From Muribaculaceae bacterium (lineage in GTDB: Bacteria; Bacteroidota; Bacteroidia; Bacteroidales; Muribaculaceae): 62,764 nucleotides of DNA. The DNA lies in contig JAFLTV010000009.1 in the NCBI GenBank assembly GCA_022509105.1, forward strand, positions 1 to 62,764. Reading direction: 5' to 3'. A model generated the notes under the pieces. The model was not told the origin of the DNA, made no database searches, and saw only the letters and a list, made by a program, of their open reading frames with translations. This document shows, one piece after another, positions 8,764 through 17,240 of this stretch; the first letter of the stretch is position 1, and the number at the start of each line of letters is the position of its first letter. The position numbers were made by a program, and so were the translations under genes.

Positions 8764-10704
8764 TTATCCTTTGATAATAAAGCCTGACAACGGATTCAGT
8801 TTTATCTTTACCTTACCGGGATTCTTTATTTTGAGTGCAGTCTTAACAGGTTCTCCTTTTTTGTCATCATTTATCATCTCCACGGTCGACCCTTCTTTCA
8901 ACATCGGGAGATTCAATTCAAGCTCAAGCGGAGTTTTTTCATTGCTTATTCCTGCAATATACCAATTGTCGCCGTGTTTTCTCGCCAAAACCACATATTT
9001 CCCCGGATATCCGGCAATATATTTTGTATCATCCCATGTTGTGGGCACCTCCTTCATGAAATTGATGGCAACTTCTGGAGCGTCTGTCAGATTATTTGGT
9101 GCAAGAGCAAAATTTTGCACCGGATTCTGATTCAAGATAGCAGTGGCAAGCTGGAAAGCATCGGATGTTCTACGGATATTGCCTCCGGCATTATCCCGAC
9201 TCATCCTCTTATTGAGGAAAGTGCCGCCATACTCCATTATTGCCGCTGAATTTCTTATGAAGGGATGCAGAGTCAGCAATTCTGCCTCGCGGTCACAAAA
9301 TTCCTGGGTGAAAATCATATTTTCAGAAGCAAGCACAGCCTCAGCACCTACAAAATTCGGATACATCCTTTCCCATCCGCGTGGAAGCGTGCAGCCATGG
9401 AAGATAACCTGTATGTCATGGTCGGCAGCGTCGCTGAGAATATCCTCATAAAGGCGGATGGTCTCTTGCTTGTCTCCTCCGAAGAAATCAACCTTGATGG
9501 CATGGATATCATTATCCTTCAGCCATTTCATGGTTTCTTTCCTAACTATTGGCCTGTCCATAAGATTTATAGGACCCTGTTCAATGTCATTCCAATCTCC
9601 GGAAGAAGAAAACCACATGATCAGATTGACTCCTTTGTCTTTTGCATATCTGTTTAATTTTGCAATGCCTTCTCTGCCGATATTCCTGTCCCACCAATTG
9701 TCGACAAGCACATTCTCATAGCCCATTTCCGCGGCAAAGTCAATGAATTTCACTTGATCTTCATAGTTGATGCTGTCGTCTTGCCAAAGAATCCAGCTCC
9801 ATGTGCCTTTTCCGGGTTTCACCTCAAAATCCACCTCATATTTAGGTTCCACAAGATCCCAAGGCAGAGTGGTCTCGACTATAGTCGACAGATTGTCGCC
9901 GATCGCCATGACACGCCAGGGAGAATAACCCGGGAGGGCAACAGCGGGTGTCGACATACCGTTACCGTTGTTTTCCTCCTGCATAGGGAAAGCTATGGAG
10001 AAACCGTCTTTGTTATAATCACTGAGATGGGAACCACAATAATAACCGTCTACTCCGGTTTCTGTGACAAGCACCCAATTGTTTTCAGGAGTCTTGAAGA
10101 GCGCCGGGAAAGTGAATCCATGTCCATATTCCGAAGGCTCAGACAAAGGCACATCTATCAGATAGAATTCCTCATAGCTGGGTTTTGTGCGCTTCCATCC
10201 TATCATAGGGTCGGATTGCGACGTAACAAATTTTGTGGTCGATTCCGGAAAGTTAAAGGAATTCTTTTCTTCCAACACTCTCATGGAACCACGTTCCCTC
10301 TGACGGGGAACTCCGAGCCTGTAGGCCACTCCGTCATCAGCCACGTGCCATTCTATATCAAGTTTCCTCTTTTTGTCGCCTTCATAAGAAACTTTCGCAG
10401 TTGTGGCATTAACAGAGATATCCTTTCTTTTAATTTTGTCCTGACTGTAATTGCGGGTATCCACTCCGGTTTCAATTCCGGTCTCCTTCAATCCTGTGGA
10501 AAGATCCGTAAAATCAGTCACAAGTCCCAGTCGGGCATTCTCGATTATCTTGTCTCCATTCAATGTGACGGAGTATATCGGCTCTCCCCTTTCGGTCACA
10601 TCCGTAATAACAACGATATTTCCGGACGGACTCTTTATTTCAGCTCCCATAGCGGCAAAAATGCCACAAGATATAAGAGCAATCGTAAGATTAAACTTCC
10701 TCAT
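8764..10704 (-). CDS. GH97 glycoside hydrolase, retaining type (alpha-galactosidase-like)
   Basis: 646 residues from MRKFNLTIALIS at 10704, which gives a good signal peptide; an in-frame ATG at 10728 is possible but spoils it. Three-part GH97 layout: N-terminal beta-sandwich (to about 270), TIM barrel (about 280-540), C-terminal beta-domain. Asp406 in AIKVDFFGGD occupies the place of the catalytic nucleophile of retaining GH97 members (alpha-galactosidase, beta-L-arabinopyranosidase); the inverting SusB-type alpha-glucosidases lack an Asp there. It starts inside the end of the HypD-like gene and precedes the activase, so a periplasmic glycosidase is fused into a cytosolic amino-acid pathway operon. 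Serine-linked alpha-galactose of extensins would be a fitting substrate (inference). Confidence 0.85.
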   Translation of the reverse strand: MRKFNLTIALISCGIFAAMGAEIKSPSGNIVVITDVTERGEPIYSVTLNGDKIIENARLGLVTDFTDLSTGLKETGIETGVDTRNYSQDKIKRKDISVNATTAKVSYEGDKKRKLDIEWHVADDGVAYRLGVPRQRERGSMRVLEEKNSFNFPESTTKFVTSQSDPMIGWKRTKPSYEEFYLIDVPLSEPSEYGHGFTFPALFKTPENNWVLVTETGVDGYYCGSHLSDYNKDGFSIAFPMQEENNGNGMSTPAVALPGYSPWRVMAIGDNLSTIVETTLPWDLVEPKYEVDFEVKPGKGTWSWILWQDDSINYEDQVKFIDFAAEMGYENVLVDNWWDRNIGREGIAKLNRYAKDKGVNLIMWFSSSGDWNDIEQGPINLMDRPIVRKETMKWLKDNDIHAIKVDFFGGDKQETIRLYEDILSDAADHDIQVIFHGCTLPRGWERMYPNFVGAEAVLASENMIFTQEFCDREAELLTLHPFIRNSAAIMEYGGTFLNKRMSRDNAGGNIRRTSDAFQLATAILNQNPVQNFALAPNNLTDAPEVAINFMKEVPTTWDDTKYIAGYPGKYVVLARKHGDNWYIAGISNEKTPLELELNLPMLKEGSTVEMINDDKKGEPVKTALKIKNPGKVKIKLNPLSGFIIKG

Positions 10705-13093
10705 TTTCAGTGCGTGCAATAATTTCATTTTGAAGTTGGGCTGTCATATCGTTGAAATAGTCCGAGTAACCGGCAACTCTTACGAGGAGATCCCTGAATT
10801 CATCAGGATTCAACTGTGCCTTCTTGAGAGTTTCAGTGTCAACGATATTAAATTGTATATGATGGCCTCCGAGGCGGAAATATTCCCGAATCAGCTGGCT
10901 GAATTTTTCCAGATCCTGATCTCTTCTGAGAAGCGCCGGGATAAACCTTACATTCAGAAGTGTGCCACCGCTCTTGGTCTGGTCTAATTTTCCAAGTGAG
11001 CGAATCACGCATGTCGGACCTTTTGTGTCTGAACCATGAGCCGGCGAAGTGCCGTCGCTTATGGCAAAATGAGCAAAACGGCCGTTGACTGAAGCACCGC
11101 ACATCTGACCGAAATAGTTATGACACGTTGTTGAAAGCATATTGAGCTGTGTCTTTCCTCCACGCGTATTAGGCCTTCCTTCGATGGCTTTCACAAGGTC
11201 GTCATAGACCCTCACAGCGATATCGTCAGCATATTGGTCGTCATTTCCAAAGAAGGGGGTGTGATTACGTATGTAAAGACGCATCGGTTCTTCTCCCTTC
11301 CAGTCTTTTTCCACTGCTTTCAACACCTGATCCATCGTGTATCGCTTATCCTCAAACACATGTTTTTTTAACGTTGAGAAACAGTCGGTTATTGTTCCGA
11401 GACCGGTGCACTGTATATATGTGGTGTTATATCTGGCCCCACCGCTATAATAATCCTTACCGTTGGCAATGCAGTCGTCAATATATAGGCTCAGGAACGT
11501 AGCGGGGGCATATAAGGAGAACATCCGTTCGATGTAGTTGTTGACAGCAAGCTTTAACTCTACAAAATATGTCATCTGTTTATGCCATGCGTCATAAAGC
11601 TCTTCAAAAGTCTTGAAGTTGCGTGGATCTCCCGTTTCCAGACCTATTTTCTTCCCTGTCAAGGGATCAACTCCGTTATTAAGGGTTATTTCAAGGATTT
11701 TCGGGGTGTTGAGATAGCCTGTAAGGAGATAGGCCTCTTTCCCGAATGCACCGACCTCGATACATCCCGAGCAACCTCCTTCTCGGGCATCCTCCAATGA
11801 TTTCCCTTGACGCACAAGTTCCTTCACATAGGTATCCGGGTTGAAAACGGAAGGATAGCCATGGCCTTGCCTGATCACTTTCACACCCTCCTTCAGGAAT
11901 TCATCTGGAGTGTTCTCTGCAATATGGATTGAAAGTCCGGGTTGAAGCTCATGCAGTTCTTCCTGGATTTCAAGTATCATATAGGAAAGTTCGTTGACGC
12001 CGGAATCGCCGTTTTTATCTATACCGCCGATATTGATATTCGTAAAATCGTTATATGTGCCTGACTCACGAGCAGTTATGCCCACTTTTGGAGGTGCCGG
12101 CTGATTATTGAACTTAATCCAAAGGCAGCTTAGCAATTCCTTGGCTTTGTCGTAGGTTAAAGTTCCATCTTCCAAACCTTTTTTATAGAAAGGATAAAGA
12201 TGTTGGTCGATGTGTCCCGGGTTCATGGAATCCCATCCGTTGAGTTCTGTCACTGTGCCGAGATGCACAAACCAATACATCTGGATAGCTTCCTGGAAAT
12301 CTCGTGGGGCATGAGCCGGAACCCAACGGCACACTTCTGCTATCTTCTCGAGCTCGGACTTTCTCTGAGGGTCGTCACATTCTGCTGCCATCTTCTCGGC
12401 AAGATCTGCATGTCGTTCAGCCAGAAGAATCGCCGCATCGCATGATATTGCCATTGCTTCGAGCTCCTGCTGCTTGTCTGTGGCCTCCGGATCGTTGATG
12501 AAGTCAAGGTCTGCAATTGCTTTTTGAATTCTCTTCTTGACATCAAGAAGACCTTCATGATACATTTTGCCATCCATGGCCGTATGCCCTGCCGCACGTT
12601 GTTCCATGAATTCTGTGAAAACACCGGCATGATACGCCTCTTCCCATTCTTTGGAGACATGGTTGAAAATTCTTTCTCTTTGGGTCTTTCCTTTCCAATA
12701 GGGAATCACTTCCCGCTCATAGGTGTCGATATCCTCCTGAGAAATATTATATGTCTGGAGTTCACGGGTGTCAAGCACATGGAGGTCTTCCACAGAATGG
12801 CATGTCAGCTCGGGGAAAGTGGGCACTGCTTTCGGTTTCGGTCCTCTTTCTCCAACTATCAGCTCATCGGGCCCTATATATAAAGTCTTTTTAGCACAGA
12901 TTTCATAAAAATTCTTTGCACGCAAAACAGCTATAGGATACTTTCCATAGTTTTCCTTATAAAACTCTGTTTCAATAAGAGCACGTTCAATGGAGAGAGT
13001 TGCCGGAGTCTCAATACTCTCCTTACGTAAACGCTTGATCCTCTGATTCATACCCCCTTCATTCCCGGGGTGTTTTATTGTGAAATTTTTCAT
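10691..13093 (-). CDS. hypD: HypD-like glycyl radical enzyme, predicted trans-4-hydroxy-L-proline dehydratase
   Basis: 800 residues (786 if the start is MNQRIK), close to the 789 of Clostridioides difficile HypD as I remember it. PFL domain, thiyl Cys444 and Glu446 in GCSGCIEVGAFGKEAY, and glycyl radical Gly775 in RVAGYSDYF. Compared with my memory of C. difficile HypD, with a constant offset of +10, the residues that contact Hyp are all kept: Phe162, His170, Asp288, Ser344, Asp349, Phe350, Cys444, Glu446, Tyr460, Thr655. HypD dehydrates Hyp to (S)-1-pyrroline-5-carboxylate (P5C). The same operon encodes a P5C dehydrogenase and an Xaa-Pro aminopeptidase, which supports this substrate. Differences: CSGCIEVGA here against TSGCVETGC. 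Its ATG overlaps the aminopeptidase stop (ATGA). A proline-analogue substrate other than trans-4-Hyp is possible. Confidence 0.85.
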   Translation of the reverse strand: MKNFTIKHPGNEGGMNQRIKRLRKESIETPATLSIERALIETEFYKENYGKYPIAVLRAKNFYEICAKKTLYIGPDELIVGERGPKPKAVPTFPELTCHSVEDLHVLDTRELQTYNISQEDIDTYEREVIPYWKGKTQRERIFNHVSKEWEEAYHAGVFTEFMEQRAAGHTAMDGKMYHEGLLDVKKRIQKAIADLDFINDPEATDKQQELEAMAISCDAAILLAERHADLAEKMAAECDDPQRKSELEKIAEVCRWVPAHAPRDFQEAIQMYWFVHLGTVTELNGWDSMNPGHIDQHLYPFYKKGLEDGTLTYDKAKELLSCLWIKFNNQPAPPKVGITARESGTYNDFTNINIGGIDKNGDSGVNELSYMILEIQEELHELQPGLSIHIAENTPDEFLKEGVKVIRQGHGYPSVFNPDTYVKELVRQGKSLEDAREGGCSGCIEVGAFGKEAYLLTGYLNTPKILEITLNNGVDPLTGKKIGLETGDPRNFKTFEELYDAWHKQMTYFVELKLAVNNYIERMFSLYAPATFLSLYIDDCIANGKDYYSGGARYNTTYIQCTGLGTITDCFSTLKKHVFEDKRYTMDQVLKAVEKDWKGEEPMRLYIRNHTPFFGNDDQYADDIAVRVYDDLVKAIEGRPNTRGGKTQLNMLSTTCHNYFGQMCGASVNGRFAHFAISDGTSPAHGSDTKGPTCVIRSLGKLDQTKSGGTLLNVRFIPALLRRDQDLEKFSQLIREYFRLGGHHIQFNIVDTETLKKAQLNPDEFRDLLVRVAGYSDYFNDMTAQLQNEIIARTENEEV

Positions 13094-14484
13094 GATTGTT
13101 TTGCGTTATATACTTCTTCCAAAGTCATCGGTTTCTTGATTGTTCCAAGCATTCGGGCGCCATCTTCCGTTATCAGATAGTCTAATTCATTGCGCAAGCC
13201 TGTGAAATTTTTCCAGGATTCGAATTTATCATAATTTATAAATTCCTTGAATTTGCCTTCAGCCTTCCAAAGGTCGATCAATTGAGGTATGAAATATATT
13301 CCCGGTTCTACGGTGAACACAAATCCGGGCTCGAGTTTTCTGGATAATCTCAGAGATTTGAATCCGAACTGTGTGCTTTTCTTCTCCCCGTCTGCATATC
13401 CCACGAATTGCTCCCCAAGATTTTCCATATCGTGCACATCAAGACCCATCATGTGGCCTGTGCCACAGGGGAAAACGATTGCGTATGCTCCGCTTTCGGC
13501 GATATCACGCGGGTTTCCCTTAAAAAGGCCGAGATCTTTCAATCCTTCCACCACGGTTTCTGCCGCAGCGAGATGAGCATTGCGATATGGGTTGCCCGGG
13601 CGGAGTTCCTTTACAGCCGCTTCAAAACTGCGGAGATGAATGTTATATATCAATTCCTGTTGCTCGCTGAATCTTTCGCTCACGGGCATGCTTGAGGAAA
13701 GATCTCCTGCATAATGGAGAGAATTTTCAGCGCCGGCATCAAGAAGGAATATTTCTCCCTCCTTCAGGGTATGAACAAAACCATGATTGTGGAGCACGTG
13801 ACCTGCCGTGGTCGCAATGGTAGGGAAAGCAAGTGAGGTGCCGGGTCGGCAACAGGCCTCCTGCAAAACTGCGGCTGCTATTTCCGATTCATGCACCCCG
13901 GGTCGGGCCATGCGGTAAGCCTTAAGATGCATTAAGGTGGAGATATCCACAGCTTCCTCTATTGCTGCGATTTCTTCCGGAGTCTTATGAATCCGCATAT
14001 TCACAACCGCGCGAATAAATTTCTTATCAGCCCGGGCCGTTTGTTCCGAAGGCTTGATATCTAAAAGATCCAGCAACCGGATATTATGTTCTCCACGATA
14101 AGGAGGAAGGAACCTTACGGTGTGGTTCTGTTGGCGAGCTTTATCTATGTAAGCTTTGAAATCTTTTAATGGAGCTGTTTTTGTCACTCCCACTCTCAAT
14201 GCATTCTCCTTAAGAGTCGGCATATCGCCGGTCCATACTATATCATCTATAGTGAGCTCATCGCCGAAAATGAATTCATCGCCGCTGTCGCAATCTAAAA
14301 TTGCAGCCAGACCGGGATAATCAAGGCCCCAGAAATATAAGAATGTGCTGTCTTGGCGAAAAGGATATTCATTATCGGCATAATTCATGCCCACGAGATT
14401 ATTGCCTAAGAAAATGCAAATGCCGTCCTCCACTTCTTTGCAAAGCGAGGCGCGGCGTTTTATATAAGTCTCTTTGCTAAACAT
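13090..14484 (-). CDS. pepP: Xaa-Pro aminopeptidase (aminopeptidase P family, M24)
   Basis: 464 residues, no signal peptide, so cytosolic. N-terminal creatinase-like domain to about 165, then the pita-bread metallopeptidase fold. The two-metal ligands can be placed: Asp249 in LLDAG, Asp261 in YAGDL, His344 in GTGHMMG, Glu393 in TVEPGIYF, Glu433 in LRNELDY. The family removes the N-terminal residue before proline. It sits directly upstream of the HypD-like gene (4-base overlap), so it is well placed to release residues ahead of Pro or Hyp from imported peptides (inference). A prolidase-like dipeptidase role is the main alternative. Confidence 0.9.
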   Translation of the reverse strand: MFSKETYIKRRASLCKEVEDGICIFLGNNLVGMNYADNEYPFRQDSTFLYFWGLDYPGLAAILDCDSGDEFIFGDELTIDDIVWTGDMPTLKENALRVGVTKTAPLKDFKAYIDKARQQNHTVRFLPPYRGEHNIRLLDLLDIKPSEQTARADKKFIRAVVNMRIHKTPEEIAAIEEAVDISTLMHLKAYRMARPGVHESEIAAAVLQEACCRPGTSLAFPTIATTAGHVLHNHGFVHTLKEGEIFLLDAGAENSLHYAGDLSSSMPVSERFSEQQELIYNIHLRSFEAAVKELRPGNPYRNAHLAAAETVVEGLKDLGLFKGNPRDIAESGAYAIVFPCGTGHMMGLDVHDMENLGEQFVGYADGEKKSTQFGFKSLRLSRKLEPGFVFTVEPGIYFIPQLIDLWKAEGKFKEFINYDKFESWKNFTGLRNELDYLITEDGARMLGTIKKPMTLEEVYNAKQS

Positions 14485-14487
14485 AGT

Positions 14488-15360
14488 CTAATCTGTTCGG
14501 CTGTTTTCTTTTGTGAATTGATTGACATACTTGTGGCGTGAGATCTGTTGATCCGTAGCCGGAAAATATTGTGCTATAAGATTATAAAGATCAGGATCGC
14601 GTTCTTTTAATTCTTCACGAGTGTTGACATAATTATGCTTGCCGTCGGGATGATCCATTTCGGCGTTCACATTAAACCAGTCTTGCACTCCTTCTGCAAA
14701 ATATTCTATAATATCTGTCGTACGGTAAGTATTGGTCCAGAGTCCTTTTTTAATGGCATTGTCAAGGAGGGCCTGCAATCTGTCGTTAATGCCGGGATCC
14801 ACTTGAGAGATACCGATAAGATGAATGGAATGTGCGAATTCATGGATAAGGATGTCTTCGGCATGATACTTATCGATTTGATAAGCGAGCACATTCTCCT
14901 CCGCACAAGAAGTCACCGGAATTTCCATAGTGCCCTCGAGTCCTCTTGCCCTGACATCCCAGTTGAGTGATGTGTCGTTAGCGAGATAACGATGTTCCGG
15001 CACGTCGGTGGTGCCTTCATAGCGAGCCATCATGGTGACGCGTGTGCCGTGCTTTCTAAGCGCATCCATAACTTCGGGAGAAAGCATGGAAGTCATTGCA
15101 TAGAGAGTTTGATAGCCGGCAACAAGGGCGCTGTCCGGACATCGCCATGATGAACAAAGAGGTATGCCATTGACATCAACATATTTGGCATACCAAGGGT
15201 CAAGCCCTAAGGAATCCGGAGGTGTGGTGATCACACACTCCGGTATTCCCATGGCTTTTACAAAATCTGTTTCTTCGAGATTTTCTTTTTCTGTATTGTT
15301 TCGATGGCAAGAGAGAGTCATGCAACCCAAAATTGCCAAAGCGAGGAGGATTCTTTTCAT
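14488..15360 (-). CDS. Lipoprotein zinc metallopeptidase (zincin), family not identified
   Basis: 290 residues. Signal peptide with lipobox (LGCMTLSCHRN, Cys18). A zinc site is visible: His173-Glu174-x-x-His177 in LIHEFAHSIHL, and about 45 residues later EYFAEGVQDWF (Glu219 or Glu223), as in gluzincins where a downstream Glu is the third ligand. It would act on the cell surface or in the periplasm. It lies 3 bases from both the P5C dehydrogenase and the aminopeptidase gene. An exported endopeptidase in a hydroxyproline operon suggests a Hyp-containing protein substrate (inference). Confidence 0.7.
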   Translation of the reverse strand: MKRILLALAILGCMTLSCHRNNTEKENLEETDFVKAMGIPECVITTPPDSLGLDPWYAKYVDVNGIPLCSSWRCPDSALVAGYQTLYAMTSMLSPEVMDALRKHGTRVTMMARYEGTTDVPEHRYLANDTSLNWDVRARGLEGTMEIPVTSCAEENVLAYQIDKYHAEDILIHEFAHSIHLIGISQVDPGINDRLQALLDNAIKKGLWTNTYRTTDIIEYFAEGVQDWFNVNAEMDHPDGKHNYVNTREELKERDPDLYNLIAQYFPATDQQISRHKYVNQFTKENSRTD

Positions 15361-15363
15361 AAG

Positions 15364-16992
15364 TTATTTCATGTAGGAATAACGATAATCTGTAGGAGAA
15401 ACCAAAGTTTCCTTCACAACTCTCGGGATGACCCAGCGGATAAGGTTGAATTCACCACCCGCTTTGTCGTCTGTGCCCGAGGCGCGTGCGCCACCGAATG
15501 GCTGATTTCCAACCACAGCACCGGTCGGTTTGTCGTTGATATAGAAGTTACCGGCCGCATATCTCAAATCGTCGGAGATTTTTTCCACTGCAAGACGGTC
15601 TTTGCCAAACACGGCTCCTGTCAGTCCGTAAGGCGAGGTAGTGTCGCAAAGTTCCACTGTTTCATCAACCTTGTCGTCATCATAGGGATAAACGGTTAAA
15701 ACAGGTGCGAAAATCTCCTCTTCCATAGTCTTGAAATGAGGATTGGTTGTAACTATCACGGTAGGCTCCACAAAATAACCCACTGTTTTATCACGTTTTC
15801 CGCCAACAACAATTTCTGCGTCGCTTGATTTTTCAGCATAATCGAGATAGCTGTTGATATTATCCCAGGAAGCTTCGTCGATAACTGCATTGATGAAGTT
15901 ATGCGGATCCATCACTCCACCCATTTTCACCTCCGAAGCAAATTTCTTGATCCATTCCAGCACCTCGGGCCAAAGGCTCTTTGGCACATACATTCTGGAG
16001 GCTGCCGAACATTTCTGACCTTGGAATTCGAATGCACCGCAGAAAGCTGCCGTAGCCACGGCTTTTACATCATCTGCCGAAGGATGAACGAATATGAAGT
16101 CTTTACCTCCTGTTTCACCTACGATTCTCGGATAGCCGATATATTTGCCAAGATTTTCACCTGCCTGGCGCCATAAGGAATTGAAGGTTGTGGTGCTACC
16201 TGTGAAATGTATTCCTGAGAAATACTTTGAAGATGTGGCAACCTTTCCGATCATCGCGCCGCTTCCGGGCAGGAAGTTAATGACGCCGTCGGGAAGTCCC
16301 GCTTCTTTATAAAGCTTCATCAGGTAGTAGTTAGACAATGTTGCGGTTGTCGACGGTTTCCACAGACACACATTACCCATAAGCACCGGAGTCATGCAAA
16401 GATTTGAAGCGATTGATGTGAAGTTGAACGGAGTCACAGCAAGCACAAACCCTTCAAGCGGACGGAACTCTGTATGATTAATGTTTCCGACTCCGTTTTT
16501 AGGTTGCATGCCATAGATCTTGGAAGCAAAATGCACGTTAAAGCGGAAGAAATCTATGGTTTCACAAGCACTGTCAATTTCAGCCTGGTAGATATTCTTG
16601 CTTTGACCGAGCATTGTTGCCGCATTCAAAACAGGACGATATTTGGTGGCCAGAAGTTCCGCCATCTTGAGGGCTATGGCAGCACGTGTGGTCCATGGTG
16701 TCTTACTCCATATTTTATGAGCTTCCATGGCTGCCTCTATAGCCATTTCAACTTCTTTTTCTCCGGCTTTATGGTATGTTGCCAACACATGTTTATGGTC
16801 ATGCGGACATACCACCTTTCCGGTGTCGCCGGTGTAAATTTCCTTTCCACCGATTATGACAGGAATCTCCACTTCCGTGTTAAACTGTCTGTTTAATTCG
16901 GCGTCAAGAGCCTCCCGTTCGGGAGAACCTGCCAAATAAGCCTTTACAGGTTCGTTTTGAGGTTCGGGAAAATTTATGATTGCGTTATTCAT
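15364..16992 (-). CDS. L-glutamate gamma-semialdehyde (P5C) dehydrogenase, ALDH4 type
   Basis: 542 residues, cytosolic. Oxidises glutamate semialdehyde, the open form of P5C, to glutamate with NAD+. Catalytic Cys328 in FEFQGQKCSAASR and Glu293 in VGETGGKDF. The N-terminus (NEPVKAYLAGSPERE, then VVCPHDHKHVLATYHKA) is the signature of the monofunctional ALDH4A1 kind rather than the PutA fusion. It is the first gene after araB and the 59-aa lipoprotein, and is followed at 3 bases by the zincin, aminopeptidase and HypD-like genes. The pairing with HypD gives an oxidative route from Hyp to glutamate; no proC is present in the window. Confidence 0.92.
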   Translation of the reverse strand: MNNAIINFPEPQNEPVKAYLAGSPEREALDAELNRQFNTEVEIPVIIGGKEIYTGDTGKVVCPHDHKHVLATYHKAGEKEVEMAIEAAMEAHKIWSKTPWTTRAAIALKMAELLATKYRPVLNAATMLGQSKNIYQAEIDSACETIDFFRFNVHFASKIYGMQPKNGVGNINHTEFRPLEGFVLAVTPFNFTSIASNLCMTPVLMGNVCLWKPSTTATLSNYYLMKLYKEAGLPDGVINFLPGSGAMIGKVATSSKYFSGIHFTGSTTTFNSLWRQAGENLGKYIGYPRIVGETGGKDFIFVHPSADDVKAVATAAFCGAFEFQGQKCSAASRMYVPKSLWPEVLEWIKKFASEVKMGGVMDPHNFINAVIDEASWDNINSYLDYAEKSSDAEIVVGGKRDKTVGYFVEPTVIVTTNPHFKTMEEEIFAPVLTVYPYDDDKVDETVELCDTTSPYGLTGAVFGKDRLAVEKISDDLRYAAGNFYINDKPTGAVVGNQPFGGARASGTDDKAGGEFNLIRWVIPRVVKETLVSPTDYRYSYMK

Positions 16993-17021
16993 ATCTGATA
17001 TGTCAATTCGTGATTATGATA

Positions 17022-17041
17022 AAAGATAAGTTTTTATCTTT
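17022..17041. other. Small hairpin between the arabinose genes and the P5C dehydrogenase
   Basis: AAAGATAA (17022-17029) and TTATCTTT (17034-17041) form an 8-bp perfect stem with a 4-base loop. No clear T-run follows on the minus strand, so it may be a weak attenuator or an RNA-stability element rather than a full terminator. Confidence 0.35.
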
Positions 17042-17051
17042 AAGGTTAAGA

Positions 17052-17231
17052 CTATTTTTTCTTCTTATATTTTCTAAATATAAGCCAAAGAATCAGGATA
17101 AAGCTAATCGAGATTCCGGCTACAAAAAACCAGAACATTATAGAAACATGCTGCACGCCATCGGGGGTGGTATAAGTGCAGGAACTTAACAATGCCGCTA
17201 AAGCAGCAGCGGGTAATATTGTTTTTCTCAT
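17052..17231 (-). CDS. 59-residue lipoprotein with one membrane helix
   Basis: Starts MRKTILPAAALAALLSSCTY: a short signal with lipobox Cys18. A membrane helix follows (about residues 32-51, FWFFVAGISISFILILWL) and a basic end RKYKKKK. It begins 9 bases after araB, so it belongs to the arabinose operon. Short proteins of this type are easily missed. Function unknown; a small partner of the symporter or an envelope protein are guesses only. Confidence 0.6.
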   Translation of the reverse strand: MRKTILPAAALAALLSSCTYTTPDGVQHVSIMFWFFVAGISISFILILWLIFRKYKKKK

Positions 17232-17240
17232 AATGGTCGA

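Noticed and set aside
8764..10704. SusB-type alpha-glucosidase
   Set aside because: The KVDF Asp nucleophile of retaining GH97 enzymes is present, unlike in the inverting SusB group.
9754..10722. 322-codon open frame on the plus strand
   Set aside because: It lies antisense to the GH97 gene, has no signal or family pattern, and arises from the codon use of the real gene.
10691..13093. Pyruvate formate-lyase or choline TMA-lyase
   Set aside because: PFL has two adjacent catalytic Cys and choline lyase-type enzymes have GCVEP; here a single thiyl Cys sits in GCIEVG and the Hyp-pocket residues of HypD are kept.
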